Below are positions 42,417-50,772 of a stretch of DNA of 64,000 bases, piece by piece. Position 1 is the first letter of the stretch; every line of letters starts with the position of its first letter. A program made the position numbers and the translations under genes. The stretch covers positions 310,001-374,000 of the forward strand of contig CAVTWD010000017.1 of assembly GCA_963738325.1 (NCBI GenBank). Reading direction: 5' to 3'. Source of the DNA: CAVTWD01 sp963738325 (GTDB lineage Bacteria > Actinomycetota > Acidimicrobiia > Acidimicrobiales > Ilumatobacteraceae). The notes under the pieces are model-generated. The model had not been told where the DNA came from, did not search any database, and saw nothing but the letters and a program-made list of their open reading frames with translations.

Positions 42417-43204
42417 CCCGGCGGCGGCTGGAAGCCGTACTTCGCCAGGATGGCCTGGCCCTGCGAGCCCAGTACGAAGTCGATGAAGGCCTGGTCGGTC
42501 GTCGGGTTCTTGGACGCCTTCACGGTGGCGATCGGGTACTGGGCCACCACGTTGATGTCCTTCGGGATGTCGACCCCGGCCGCCTTGCTACCCGCGGCGG
42601 CGATGTCGGTGACGTACACGATCCCGGCGTCGGCCTCACCCGCGGTGACCTTGGTGACCACGCCCTTCACGTTCTGCTCATAGCTCACCGGCGTCACGGT
42701 GACCTTGGCCGCGTCGAGGATCTGCGTGGCGTAGGTGCCACACGGCACGCCGTCCTGGCACAGAACGACCTTCAGGGCAGGGTTCCCCAGGTCCTGGACG
42801 CCCTTGATCCCTTTCGGGTTGCCGGGAGCCACGATGATGCCGAGGAGGTTGGTGGCGAAGACCACCGGCGCGGTGCCGTTCAGCCCTGGTTTCGTCAGCT
42901 TGTCCATGTTGGCCTGGTCGGCCGAGGCGAAGACGTCGGCCGGCGCCCCCTGCGAGATCTGTTGCACCAGGGCCGACGACGCGTCGTAGTTGAGCGTCGT
43001 CTTCGCCTGTGGGTTGGCCTTCGTGAACGCGGCCCCGATCTCGTTGAAGGAGTCAGTGAGCGAGGCGGCCGCGAAGACCGTGATGTTCCCTTGGACCGTC
43101 CCGGTCGTGGTGGCCGACGATCCGGAGCTTCTGCTGCTGCAGGCCGCGGCCACGAGCCCTAGGAGCGCGGCGAGCAGGATGCCCAGGCGTGAGGTCCTCT
43201 CCAT
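42413..43204 (-). CDS. modA: Molybdate-binding lipoprotein
   Basis: 263 aa. The signal MERTSRLGILLAALLGLVAA ends at a lipobox-like AAAC, followed by a Ser/Thr linker. The binding domain has ITVFAAASLTDSFNEIG, GAPADVFASADQANMDKL, NLLGIIVAPGNPKGI, GEADAGIVYVTD and FIDFVLGSQGQAILAKYGF. The AAASL and SAD-type loops are the oxyanion contacts of ModA. It captures molybdate outside the membrane for ModBC. It diverges from a Mop-domain regulator across 62 bp that hold a 7-bp inverted repeat. Confidence 0.95.
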   Translation of the reverse strand: MERTSRLGILLAALLGLVAAACSSRSSGSSATTTGTVQGNITVFAAASLTDSFNEIGAAFTKANPQAKTTLNYDASSALVQQISQGAPADVFASADQANMDKLTKPGLNGTAPVVFATNLLGIIVAPGNPKGIKGVQDLGNPALKVVLCQDGVPCGTYATQILDAAKVTVTPVSYEQNVKGVVTKVTAGEADAGIVYVTDIAAAGSKAAGVDIPKDINVVAQYPIATVKASKNPTTDQAFIDFVLGSQGQAILAKYGFQPPPG

Positions 43205-43220
43205 GGACCGGCCACTGTAG

Positions 43221-43245
43221 TCAGCTTCTCACCATCACAAGCTGA
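43221..43245. promoter_or_regulatory. Inverted repeat, candidate operator between modA and the PadR-Mop gene
   Basis: TCAGCTT (43221-43227) and AAGCTGA (43239-43245) form a perfect 7-bp inverted repeat with an 11-bp spacer. The centre-to-centre distance of 18 bp suits a winged-helix dimer. It lies in the 62-bp gap between divergent modA and the regulator gene, so the regulator is its likely reader. Confidence 0.55.
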
Positions 43246-43266
43246 ATCTCTGAGTACAGTCTCGCC

Positions 43267-44067
43267 GTGTCCTCGGTTGCCGTTTCCTCACGCGCCGCCG
43301 GCGGGAGCCACGCCACTCGCCCGTCGCCGTCGGAGGCGTCCTTCGCCGAGCAGGTCTGCCTCGCCCTCGTGTGCCAGCAGGTGTCCCACGGGTGGGCCCT
43401 CGGGACATTGCTGGCCCCCGACGGGGAGGTGGGTCGGATCTGGACCTTGAGCCGGCCGTTGACCTACCGCGCCATCGATGGCCTCGTCGATAGACGGCTT
43501 GTGACCCGGCAGGGCCGCCACGCCGGCCACGGGCGCGATCGTCTGGTGCTTGCGCCTACGGCCTCGGGCCGGCGGGTGAGCCGGCGATGGCTGGACGCGC
43601 CCGTGCAGCACCTACGCGACGTGCGCACACAATTGCTGGTGAAGCTCTTCCTCCGTGAACGCGCCGGGCTCGAGTGCGAGAGTCTCCTCCTCGCACAGAA
43701 GCGGCTGTTCGAGCCGGCGATGGACGGCCTCACCAGCACCCGCGACGACGAGGACCTGGTCGACGTGTGGCGCCGGGAGAGCGCGCGGGCCGTGCGCCGG
43801 TTCCTCGACCAAACCCTCCGCCAACGCGAGCGTCCGTTGCCAGTGAAACCAGAGATGCGCCTGAGCGCTCGCAACCAACTCCGCAGCACGGTCACCGCGG
43901 TCCATCACGGAGAGGTGATGTCGACCATCAGCGCCGTGCTCGGCGATGGTCAGCCCCTCACCGCGGCGATCACCAAGGACGCCGCCCGAGACCTCGACGT
44001 CGCCCCCGGGGACGTCGTCGTCGTGATCATCAAGTCGACCGAGGTGATGGTGGCCAAGGCGTCGTGA
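43267..44067 (+). CDS. PadR-like winged-helix regulator fused to a C-terminal Mop (molybdate-binding) domain
   Basis: 266 aa from GTG 43267. Residues about 25-120 form a winged helix (ALVCQQVSHGWALGTLLAPD; RPLTYRAIDGLVDRRLVTRQ; RDRLVLAPTASGRRVSRRW), of PadR type. A helical dimerisation region follows. The last 68 residues (MRLSARNQLRSTVTAVHHGE; AAITKDAARDLDVAPGDVVV; IIKSTEVMVAKAS) are a Mop domain, which binds molybdate. The classical molybdate regulator ModE joins a LysR-type helix-turn-helix to such domains; a PadR head is different. Divergence from modABC suggests a molybdate-responsive regulator of uptake and perhaps of cox genes. Confidence 0.85.
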   Translation: MSSVAVSSRAAGGSHATRPSPSEASFAEQVCLALVCQQVSHGWALGTLLAPDGEVGRIWTLSRPLTYRAIDGLVDRRLVTRQGRHAGHGRDRLVLAPTASGRRVSRRWLDAPVQHLRDVRTQLLVKLFLRERAGLECESLLLAQKRLFEPAMDGLTSTRDDEDLVDVWRRESARAVRRFLDQTLRQRERPLPVKPEMRLSARNQLRSTVTAVHHGEVMSTISAVLGDGQPLTAAITKDAARDLDVAPGDVVVVIIKSTEVMVAKAS

Positions 44068-44105
44068 TGTCCCACCTTTGGCTGTTCGCTCGATAGGAGA
44101 GATCC

Positions 44106-44315
44106 ATGCAGCTCAGCGCCCGCAACCAGCTCAACGCCACCGTCGACACGGTGACGCATGGCCAGGTGATGTCCACGGTGAAGGTCAAGCTGCCTGACGG
44201 TCAATACATCACGGCCGCCATCACCAAGGATGCGGCGGAGGACCTGGCCTTCGCGCCAGGGGAGAATGTCGTCGTCGTCATCAAGTCGACCGAGGTGATG
44301 CTGGCCAAGCCCTGA
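44106..44315 (+). CDS. Mop-domain protein (molbindin)
   Basis: 69 aa, a single Mop domain: MQLSARNQLNATVDTVTHGQ, VMSTVKVKLPDGQYITAAIT, KDAAEDLAFAPGENVVVVIK and STEVMLAKP. It is closely similar to the tail of the preceding regulator, so one may derive from the other. Molbindins store or buffer molybdate as hexamers of such domains. AGGAGAG precedes the ATG. It lies 38 bp downstream of the regulator on the same strand. Confidence 0.92.
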   Translation: MQLSARNQLNATVDTVTHGQVMSTVKVKLPDGQYITAAITKDAAEDLAFAPGENVVVVIKSTEVMLAKP

Positions 44316-44330
44316 GCTCACGCGTGCGCG

Positions 44331-44480
44331 GCCGCGACCGTCCATTGGACCTACGCCGTGCGAGCCACCGGCAAGTCCGCGGCGATGTACATGCAGCACT
44401 GGTGGCGCTTCGCCGACGGCAAGATCGTGTTCTTCCGGGGCTCCGAGGACACCGAGCAGTCGGCCGCGGCCTTCTCGTAG
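44331..44480 (+). pseudogene. 3' remnant of a SnoaL/NTF2-like gene
   Basis: The frame ending at TAG 44478-44480 reads HWTYAVRATGKSAAMYMQHW and WRFADGKIVFFRGSEDTEQS. This is the final sheet of a SnoaL-like cone fold (the HWWRFADGKI type). The first two thirds of the domain are absent, and upstream lies the Mop gene stop. It is most likely a gene end left by a deletion. Confidence 0.6.
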
Positions 44481-44501
44481 CGAGGCCGGTACCCTGTCGC
44501 C

Positions 44502-45524
44502 GTGTCGGGAATCGTGTTCGAGGAACGTTCGTTCGAGGCCACGGTTCCCGACCTCGGCAACCCCGGCGGGTGGGTCAAGACGCAGCTCCGGTGGCGACGC
44601 GACCCCCTCACGGGGCGAGGCACCCGCATCCTGACCGGGGCGAAGCTGCAGCCCGCGACCCGGCCCGATCTCGCCGGCCTCACCGCCAAGCCGGCCTTCT
44701 GTCCTTTCTGCGCCGAACACCTCGAGCGGGCCACGGCCGAGTTCCCGGCCGAGCTGACCGACCGCGGCCGGGTCCGCCAGGGTCGAGCCGTGGTCGTCCC
44801 CAACGTGTTGGCCTATGCCACGCACAGCGCCGTGGGCATCTATGACCCTGGACGCCATTTCCTCGACCTCGACGAGCTCACGGCAACGCTGGTGGGCGAC
44901 GCGCTCGGCGCCATGCTCGAGCACACCCGCGCGGTCAGAAAGATGGACCCCAGCGCCGGTTGGGGCTCGATCAACGCGAACTACCTGCCGCCCTCGGGCA
45001 GCTCGCTCGTCCATCCTCACCTGCAGTCGGCTCACGACTCGTGCGGGACGACCGCACAGCGGGCCCTGGTCGCGCACTCGGCGGCATGGTCAGGCACTCG
45101 CTCGTTCTGGCACGAGTTGGTCACCGCGGAGGAGGGAAGCCCACGCTGGATCGGCCGGCTCGGACGGGTGGCGTGGTTCACCCCGTTCGCGCCCGCCGGC
45201 TTCCACGAAGTGTGGGCCGTGGTCCCCGAGGCGCACGACCTGACGGATCTGGACGACACCGACGTGGCCGACCTCGGCGACGGATTGTCGCGTGTCTTCG
45301 CCGGCTACCGGGAGTGGAACCTGACGTCGTTCAACTTCGCCCTCCTCGGCGCCGGCCCGGCCCCGGGAAGGGAGCGCTACCACGTCGTGCTCAAGGTCGT
45401 GTCGCGCAGCAACGCAGAACCGATGTACCGCAGCGACGCCACGTTCTTCGAGCGGCTCCACGACGAGGCCATGATCGACCTGTCGCCGGAGGAAGTCGCC
45501 GCCGGCGCGCGTTCCCGCTTCTGA
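44502..45524 (+). CDS. GalT-like HIT-superfamily nucleotidylyltransferase or hydrolase
   Basis: 340 aa from GTG 44502. The protein has KPAFCPFCAEHLERATAEFP (zinc-type CPFC), VVVPNVLAYATHSAVGIY and SSLVHPHLQSAHDS, the HPHxQ core of galactose-1-phosphate uridylyltransferases. A second half contains WFTPFAPAGFHEVWAVVPEA and LTSFNFALLGAGPAPGRERY. The two-lobe HIT layout and length fit GalT relatives. The usual GalT sugar operon is absent, so the substrate is open. An MBL-fold gene follows after 13 bp on the same strand. Confidence 0.8.
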   Translation: MSGIVFEERSFEATVPDLGNPGGWVKTQLRWRRDPLTGRGTRILTGAKLQPATRPDLAGLTAKPAFCPFCAEHLERATAEFPAELTDRGRVRQGRAVVVPNVLAYATHSAVGIYDPGRHFLDLDELTATLVGDALGAMLEHTRAVRKMDPSAGWGSINANYLPPSGSSLVHPHLQSAHDSCGTTAQRALVAHSAAWSGTRSFWHELVTAEEGSPRWIGRLGRVAWFTPFAPAGFHEVWAVVPEAHDLTDLDDTDVADLGDGLSRVFAGYREWNLTSFNFALLGAGPAPGRERYHVVLKVVSRSNAEPMYRSDATFFERLHDEAMIDLSPEEVAAGARSRF

Positions 45525-45537
45525 GCGGCCGGTCGCC

Positions 45538-46521
45538 ATGGCGGCGCCCTTCCTGCCTCCGCTCGTGCGCGACCTGCCCGACGGCGTGGTGCGGGCGCGC
45601 CTGCCGACGCCGTATGCCGTGGGCGCGGTGAACTGCTACGTGCTGGTCGAGCCGCCGGTGACGGTCGTCGACCCCGGCACCGTGATGCCGGCGTCGCTCG
45701 AGCAGTTGCGGGCCGCGCTGCAGGCCGCGGGGCGCTCGCTCGACGACGTCGAGCAGGTCGTCGTGACCCACGCGCACCCTGACCACTTCGGGGCGGCGGC
45801 GTGGGTCGCTCGCCACTCAGGCTCGGTGATCGTGGCCGGTCGAGCCGAGGTGGCCGCATTGCGAGGGCAAGGGGACCCCAAGGCGCGCGTGGCGCTGCTG
45901 GCGGCGTTCGGCGTTCCTCCCGACTTGGCCCGGCGCACGACCGATACGAGCCGGCTTCGCGACGTGGTGGAGTGGGCCGACCGCGCCGGCATCCTGCCGC
46001 TCGACGACGGCGACGTCGTGCTCGCAGGCGGCCGCACCCTCACCGCCCACGTCACTCCGGGCCACTCCCCCGGCCACCTGTCACTGTGGTGCGACGAGGC
46101 CAAGCTCCTCCTGAGCGGCGATCACCTGCTGGCCCGTATCGTCCCGCTCCCGGGCCTGGAGCCTTCAGGCGAGGGGCATCGCCACTCCCTCTGCGAGTAC
46201 CTCGCGTCGCTCGAACGCTTCGTGGCCCTCGACCCCGCCGTGGTGCTGCCCGGCCACGGCGAGGTGTTCACCGGCGTCGACGTGCTCGCCCGACGGCTCG
46301 AGGCTCACCACGCGGACCGGTGTGCGACCGTGAAGGCGCTGGTGGCCGAGCTGGGTCACCCGACCCCGTTCGAGCTGGCCCAAGCTCTGCTGTGGGAGGC
46401 CGAGGGTGCCCGCCTCGTGCGAGGCGTCGCCGAGGTCGTCGCCCACCTCGACGTGCTGGAACGCGACGGCGACATCGAGGTCGAGGCCGACGGGCCCGTA
46501 CTCCGCTACCGCGCCGCCTGA
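45538..46521 (+). CDS. MBL-fold metallo-hydrolase with C-terminal winged helix (LACTB2-like)
   Basis: 327 aa. The metal-binding motifs are VVVTHAHPDHFGAAAWVAR, VTPGHSPGHLSLWCDEAKLL, LSGDHLLARIVPLPG and VVLPGHGEVFTGVDVLARRL, the complete two-metal set. The last 80 residues (HADRCATVKALVAELGHPTP; FELAQALLWEAEGARLVRGV) form a winged helix seen in LACTB2-type hydrolases and related nucleases. The substrate may be an RNA or a thioester; I cannot tell. It is probably co-transcribed with the GalT-like gene. Confidence 0.88.
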   Translation: MAAPFLPPLVRDLPDGVVRARLPTPYAVGAVNCYVLVEPPVTVVDPGTVMPASLEQLRAALQAAGRSLDDVEQVVVTHAHPDHFGAAAWVARHSGSVIVAGRAEVAALRGQGDPKARVALLAAFGVPPDLARRTTDTSRLRDVVEWADRAGILPLDDGDVVLAGGRTLTAHVTPGHSPGHLSLWCDEAKLLLSGDHLLARIVPLPGLEPSGEGHRHSLCEYLASLERFVALDPAVVLPGHGEVFTGVDVLARRLEAHHADRCATVKALVAELGHPTPFELAQALLWEAEGARLVRGVAEVVAHLDVLERDGDIEVEADGPVLRYRAA

Positions 46522-46581
46522 TCGATCCCGCGTCGGATGGTCAGAAGGAGCACCGACCGGTGGACGGTCGCCTGGCCCGGG

Positions 46582-47403
46582 TCACCATGGCGCGGTGCCG
46601 CCGTCGACGTTGAGGAGGGCTCCGGAGATGCCCCCGCCGACGTTGGAAGCGAGCAACAGGGCCATGCCGGCGACTTCTTCGACGCGGTTGATCCGTTTGA
46701 TCATCGATTCGTCGGCGTAGTTCTGGATGAACTGGTCGTAGGTGATGCCGGCGGCGGCGGCGGCGTCGGGGCCCGATTCGCGCATGATGTCGGTCTCGAT
46801 GGCGCCGGGGCAGATGGCGTTGCAGGTGATGCCCTGGGGGCCGTATTCGAACGCGGTTGCTTTGGTGAGGCCGTTGAGGGCGTGTTTGGTGGTGATGTAG
46901 TTGCTCACCGCCGGTTTGTTGGCCTGCTTGCCCTCGACCGAGGAGATGTTGATGATGCGCCCCCATCCCTTGGGCACCATGTACTTGAGGGCGCGCCGGG
47001 TGGCCCAGAACGCGGAGTTGAGGTTCCACTCGATGGTGCCCAGCCAGGCCCAGTCGTCCATGTCGGCGATCAGGGCGTGACCGGTGATCCCGCCGGCGTT
47101 GTTGACCAGGATGTCGACGCTGCCGTAACGGTCGTTGGTCTGGTCGATGAGGGCTTCGACGTCGTCCTTCTTCATCACGTCACCCGCCACGAAATGGACG
47201 TTCTCGCCGCCGCCCATCTCCTTCACCGCTTGGCGGCCCTTGTCCTCGGACCGCCCGTTGACCACCACGTTGGCGCCATATTCCAGGAACGCTTCGGCGA
47301 TGGCGCGACCGATGCCCCGCGTCCCTCCGGTCACCACCGCCACCCGACCCTCGAGGTTGAAATCCACCGACGGTTTGCCCGCCGCTTGTCCGACCTGGCT
47401 CAT
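46582..47403 (-). CDS. Short-chain dehydrogenase/reductase (paralog A)
   Basis: 273 aa from ATG 47403, with AAGGGGG upstream. The N-terminal cofactor loop is VAVVTGGTRGIGRAIAEAFL, then VDILVNNAGGITGHALIADM, the catalytic SSVEGKQANKPAVSNYITTK (Ser, Tyr-x3-Lys) and YGPQGITCNAICPGAIETDI. NVDGGTAPW closes the chain. NGRSEDKG after strand 2 suggests NADP preference. The substrate is unknown; a hydroxyacyl or cyclic alcohol is typical. It lies 96 bp from a second SDR of the same subfamily. Confidence 0.93.
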   Translation of the reverse strand: MSQVGQAAGKPSVDFNLEGRVAVVTGGTRGIGRAIAEAFLEYGANVVVNGRSEDKGRQAVKEMGGGENVHFVAGDVMKKDDVEALIDQTNDRYGSVDILVNNAGGITGHALIADMDDWAWLGTIEWNLNSAFWATRRALKYMVPKGWGRIINISSVEGKQANKPAVSNYITTKHALNGLTKATAFEYGPQGITCNAICPGAIETDIMRESGPDAAAAAGITYDQFIQNYADESMIKRINRVEEVAGMALLLASNVGGGISGALLNVDGGTAPW

Positions 47404-47499
47404 TCGGTCCCCCTTCTTCGAGTTGGGCGATACCGGCCCGCCACCCCTGATCGCGGCCCTCGGCCACACGAGCATGGCCCGGCGAGGAGCCCGCCGCCG

Positions 47500-48282
47500 C
47501 TACCAGGCCGCGGTCCCCCCGTCGACGTTCAGCAGCGATCCCGTGATGCCACCCCCCTCGTCGGAGGCCAACAACACGGCCATGGCCGCCACCTCGTCGA
47601 CCGTGTTGAGCCGCTTGATCATCGACTCGTCGGCGTAGTTCTGCAGGAACTGCTCGTAGGTGATGCCCATCTGCTTGGCCGCATCGGGCCCTAGCTCCTT
47701 CATGAGGTCGGTCTCGATCGCACCGGGGCAGATGGCGTTGCACGTGATGCCCTGCGGGCCGTACTCGAACGCGACCGCCTTGGAGAGGCCGTTCAGCGCG
47801 TGCTTGAAGACGATGTACGGGCTGACCGCGGCCTTGTTCGCCTGCTTCCCCTCGACCGAGGAAATGTTGATGATGCGGCCGCCGCCTCCCTGACGGACCA
47901 TGTGCTGCAGCACGCGGCGCGTCGCCCAGAACGCAGAGTTCAGTATCCAGTCCCCGCTGCCGTTCCATGCCTCGTCACTCAACTCGTGGACGAGGCCGAA
48001 GCCGGTGGATCCGCCAGCGTTGTTCACGAGGATGTCGATGCGACCGAAGTGGTCGACAGCCTGATCCACGAGCGCTTCGGCCTGTGCCTGCTGCATGACG
48101 TCGGCCGATACGAACCACGCCCGGTCGCCCGCCTTCATCTCCTCGAGGGCCTGACGGCCCTTCTCCTCCGAGCGTCCGTTGACTACAACCTTGGCGCCTT
48201 CGGCCAGGAAGCCCTCGGCGATGCCTCGCCCGATGCCTCGCGTCCCCCCGGTGACGACCGCAACCTTGTCCTGCAGCTTCAC
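47500..48282 (-). CDS. Short-chain dehydrogenase/reductase (paralog B)
   Basis: 260 aa. VAVVTGGTRGIGRGIAEGFL, IDILVNNAGGSTGFGLVHEL, SSVEGKQANKAAVSPYIVFK and YGPQGITCNAICPGAIETDL correspond block for block to the neighbouring SDR, and both end NVDGGTAxW. The pair is a tandem duplication with good divergence, so the two probably act on different substrates or as a heteromer. Start ATG 48282 gives MKLQDKVAVVTGG; AGAGGGGGAC precedes it. Confidence 0.93.
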   Translation of the reverse strand: MKLQDKVAVVTGGTRGIGRGIAEGFLAEGAKVVVNGRSEEKGRQALEEMKAGDRAWFVSADVMQQAQAEALVDQAVDHFGRIDILVNNAGGSTGFGLVHELSDEAWNGSGDWILNSAFWATRRVLQHMVRQGGGGRIINISSVEGKQANKAAVSPYIVFKHALNGLSKAVAFEYGPQGITCNAICPGAIETDLMKELGPDAAKQMGITYEQFLQNYADESMIKRLNTVDEVAAMAVLLASDEGGGITGSLLNVDGGTAAW

Positions 48283-48447
48283 GCCGCTGTCCCCCTCTCT
48301 CAGGGTTCTCCCACGCTCCTGCCCGGCGGCGAACCACCCCCGACGATCTCGCCCGGAGTCTGGCGCATTTGCCCAGGGTTCGCCACAAATTGTTGCAGAG
48401 CTCGACCTGGCGGGTCAGCGGCAGGATCGCGACGTCGCGCTCGGGGA

Positions 48448-48501
48448 TCAGCCCTCGAGCGGAGCGCCCGGGCAGACGCAGAACTCGTTGCCTTCGGGAT
48501 C
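48448..48501 (-). pseudogene. 3' end of a VOC/glyoxalase gene cut at an element border
   Basis: The minus strand reads DPEGNEFCVCPGAPLEG and stops at TGA 48450-48448. DPEGNEFC is the standard C-terminal metal-ligand block of VOC proteins. Upstream of the Asp the frame meets TAG within three codons and the homology ends, right where the integrase region begins. The VOC gene at 62031-62387 has the same DPEGNEFCV block at its own end. I read the two as the separated parts of one gene (see findings). Confidence 0.7.
48482..48495. other. Candidate left attachment core
   Basis: The 14 bases AACTCGTTGCCTTC recur at 62059-62072 in the same orientation. Both copies lie in a VOC DPEGNEF codon block, and this one adjoins the serine integrase gene. 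The identity is short, and flanking differences fall at third codon positions, so homology between two VOC genes is the alternative. Confidence 0.5.
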
Positions 48502-48505
48502 AGCT

Positions 48506-48525
48506 AGCTAAGAACGTTCTAAGCT
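48506..48525. promoter_or_regulatory. Palindrome upstream of the integrase gene
   Basis: A perfect 10-bp palindrome AGAACGTTCT (48511-48520) is flanked by AGCTA and AAGCT, giving a 20-bp site with one mismatch. It lies 48 bp before the integrase ATG and a few bases from the VOC break. It could be the integrase operator or part of the attachment site. Lacking a 4-bp spacer, it is not a LexA box. Confidence 0.45.
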
Positions 48526-48572
48526 GTTACGCTCGTCATCGTGAGCAGACGACCCAACACGGAGCTCGACCG

Positions 48573-50071
48573 ATGAGCGCGGTCGACTGGCTCGACGACG
48601 TACTCCCCGACGATCCGACACCGGCGGGTTGGCGCACCGGGATCGCTTACTACCGGATCTCCGACGACCCGGAGCGGGACGAGCTCGGCGTGCGCCGCCA
48701 GCGCCGCGAAGTCCGACAGAAGGCCGAGCGCGACCAGGTGTGGCTCGTCGCCGAGTACATGGACGACGACCGCTCGGCGTTCACCCGGAAGCGCCGGCCC
48801 GACTACGAGCGGTTCCTCGAGCACGGCAAGTCCGTCGACGTCGTGATGGCCTGGCACCCCGACCGGATGACCCGCGGCGACCTCATCGAAATCGAGCGGC
48901 TGATCGTGGCGATGGCGGCGACGACGGCACGCCGATCTCGACGTGCGAGACAGCCGACTACGACGTGTCGACGCCGCACGGCCGGATGATCGCCCGGATC
49001 ACCGGGTCGGTCGCCAGGTACGAGTCCGAACACAAGGCGAGGAGGTTGCGGTCGAAGATGGCTGAGCTCGTGTCCGAGGGGAAGTCGACCGGAGGCCCGG
49101 CCGCGTACGGCTACCGCCGCGCCGGCTACAAGACCGATCCGGCCGAAGGTGGTCGAGACACACGCCGGTTCGTGCCGGAGCCGGCCGAGCAGGCGGTCGT
49201 CGTCGAGGTCGTCGAGCGGGTCGCTGGCGGCCAGACATTGACCCGGATCGCCGACGATCTCAACAAGCGTGGCGTGCCGACGACTCACGGCAGCCGTTGG
49301 ACGATCTCGAACGTCCGGCGGATCGCGCTCAACCCGCGCTACATCGGCCGGGTCGTGCACAAGGGCCGCGACGTCGGGCCGGCCGACTGGGAGCCGCTCG
49401 TCGACGAGCCGACGTGGCGGCGAGCGAACGCGCTGCTCAACGATTCGGCTCGACCGAAGCGCCGGTCGGCGCGGCGCTACCTGCTCACCGGCGGAATGCT
49501 CGTGTGCGGCGGCTGCGGTGAGCCGCTCCGGTCGAAGCAGCAGCACAGCCGCAAGAGGATGGTGCCGGTGTACGCCTGCCGGCCGACGACTCAGGGTGGC
49601 TGCGGCGGCGTCACGGTCCGCGCCGAGCCGGTCGAGGAGCTCGTCGCCGCCGACGTCATCCGGATCGTCGAGTCGGCGGACTTCGCCAAGCGACTGCACC
49701 AGCGGGGCGGTGGCGATCGCAAGGCGGCCGCGCAGGTCGCCAAGATCAGCGCCGAGCTCGACGAGCTCGAACACGCCAAGGAGTCCGGTGCGATCGATCT
49801 GCGCGAGTACATGCGGTTCCGTGACGGCGCCCGAGCTCGGCTCGTCGAGGCGCAGACCCGGATGGCCGGGGACACCACGGCATCGGCGGTGGGCCGCTTC
49901 GCCGGTCAGCCCGGCGCGCTGGCGGCATGGTGGAACGACCCGGCGACGACACTCGACCAGAAGCAGGCCGTGGTCCGCGCCGCCATCAAGCCGGTGGTGA
50001 TCGAACCGGTCGGCAAGGCTTCGGGCAACCGGTTCGACCAGTCACGCGTGAAGGTCGAGCGACTCGTCTAG
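48573..50071 (+). CDS. Large serine integrase/recombinase; one frameshift
   Basis: About 499 aa. The catalytic domain has TGIAYYRISDDPERDELGVR (nucleophile Ser), YMDDDRSAFTRKRRPDYERF and VVMAWHPDRMTRGDLIEIER. The recombinase domain has GPAAYGYRRAGY and LNKRGVPTTHGSRWTISNVR. A zinc ribbon (LVCGGCGEPLRSKQ; YACRPTTQGGCGG) and a coiled coil (KISAELDELEHAKESGAIDL) follow. This is the architecture of phage-type large serine integrases, which act on short attachment sites without host topology factors. One base is missing near 48918 (between VAMAA and DDGTPISTCETADYD). The start ATG has GGAG upstream. Its place at the element end is standard for integrases. Confidence 0.9.
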
Positions 50072-50103
50072 TCGCCGGCGGTCGGCTCGCGAATCTCGAC
50101 GGC

Positions 50104-50119
50104 ACGAACTCTTGTTCGA
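50104..50119. promoter_or_regulatory. LexA/SOS-box-like site with adjoining promoter
   Basis: ACGAACTCTTGTTCGA matches the actinobacterial LexA consensus TCGAACNNNNGTTCGA at 15 of 16 positions. TTGTTC inside it can serve as a -35, with TAGAGT about 18 bp downstream as a -10. A perfect 7-bp inverted repeat, ACGACAC/GTGTCGT (50119-50136), lies between them. It sits between the integrase and the small-gene run, so the element may respond to DNA damage. Confidence 0.6.
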
Positions 50120-50407
50120 CGACACGTCGGTGTCGTAGAGTCGCGGTCACAAGACAGGCACCCCTCAAGACGGCACCCCACACCGCCGCACCCCGCCCGT
50201 CCTCGGACGGTGACGACACCCGGCACCGTGACACCCCGCAACAGGTGCCGGCCCGAGCCAAGGCCGGCACCGAAGAGGCACCCCTGCGGCGCTGATTCCC
50301 CACCTCTCCGCAGGAGGAGACTGTGCCGTACCCGCCGCGACCTCCGGAGCAGACCCTGCACGCCGAGCGCGACCCGTCTCCGGAAGACAGCAGACCGCCA
50401 CGAAGCG
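50120..50407. other. Leader region between SOS-type promoter and first small gene
   Basis: About 290 bp follow the promoter-like site before the first credible small gene. Open frames here give only Arg/Pro-rich antisense-type sequence. CACCCC/CGGTG-rich direct and inverted motifs recur (for example CACCCCTCAAG, CACCCCGCAAC), but I cannot fold them into a named RNA. Confidence 0.45.
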
Positions 50408-50500
50408 ATGGCGGTCGAGCTCCGCCGCCGAGCCGATGAGTTCGATCGCCGCTGGGAGGAGTTCAAGGCCGACGTTGTCGACACCGAGGCGGCGTCATGA
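50408..50500 (+). CDS. Small hypothetical protein (30 aa or longer)
   Basis: From ATG 50408 it reads MAVELRRRADEFDRRWEEFK and ends ADVVDTEAAS, a single charged helix. Its TGA overlaps the next ATG (ATGA), which supports translation. The frame extends upstream to 50210, but that part looks unlike protein. Function unknown. Confidence 0.45.
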   Translation: MAVELRRRADEFDRRWEEFKADVVDTEAAS

Positions 50501-50658
50501 CCGCGCTGCCGCAGGACGTCATCGACGAGTTCCTCGAGCGTCGCCGCGCGGAGGACGCCGAGCGTGGCCTCCCCGAGCACATCGAGGATCCCGACGTGCT
50601 CGACCGCATTGCCGCCATCGTCGCCGACGGCCGCACGACCGCGCCCGCACACGACTGA
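50497..50658 (+). CDS. Small hypothetical protein (53 aa)
   Basis: MTALPQDVIDEFLERRRAED, then LPEHIEDPDVLDRIAAIVAD and a short tail. It is acidic and helical with no metal site. It overlaps the preceding small gene by 4 bp and is followed at once by a strong hairpin. Such short acidic proteins are common in actinophage early regions; I assign no function. Confidence 0.55.
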   Translation: MTALPQDVIDEFLERRRAEDAERGLPEHIEDPDVLDRIAAIVADGRTTAPAHD

Positions 50659-50689
50659 GCCCGCGCTCCCCGGTAGGAAGCGCGGGCTC
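50657..50689 (+). terminator. Hairpin terminator after the first small-gene pair
   Basis: GAGCCCGCGCT (50657-50667) pairs perfectly with AGCGCGGGCTC (50679-50689) around an 11-base loop. No T-run follows. The 11-bp GC stem immediately after the stop codon is the usual form of an intrinsic terminator in high-GC actinobacteria. Confidence 0.65.
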
Positions 50690-50772
50690 CGACCACACCG
50701 ACATCGACCCCGACGTCGGTGCTCACGCTACACACCGGGTGTGACGGGCTCCTTCTAACCGAAGGAGACCCC

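Noticed and set aside
48506..48525. The AGAACGTTCT palindrome as a LexA box
   Set aside because: LexA half-sites GAAC and GTTC need a 4-bp spacer; here they touch. It is kept only as an unassigned palindrome.
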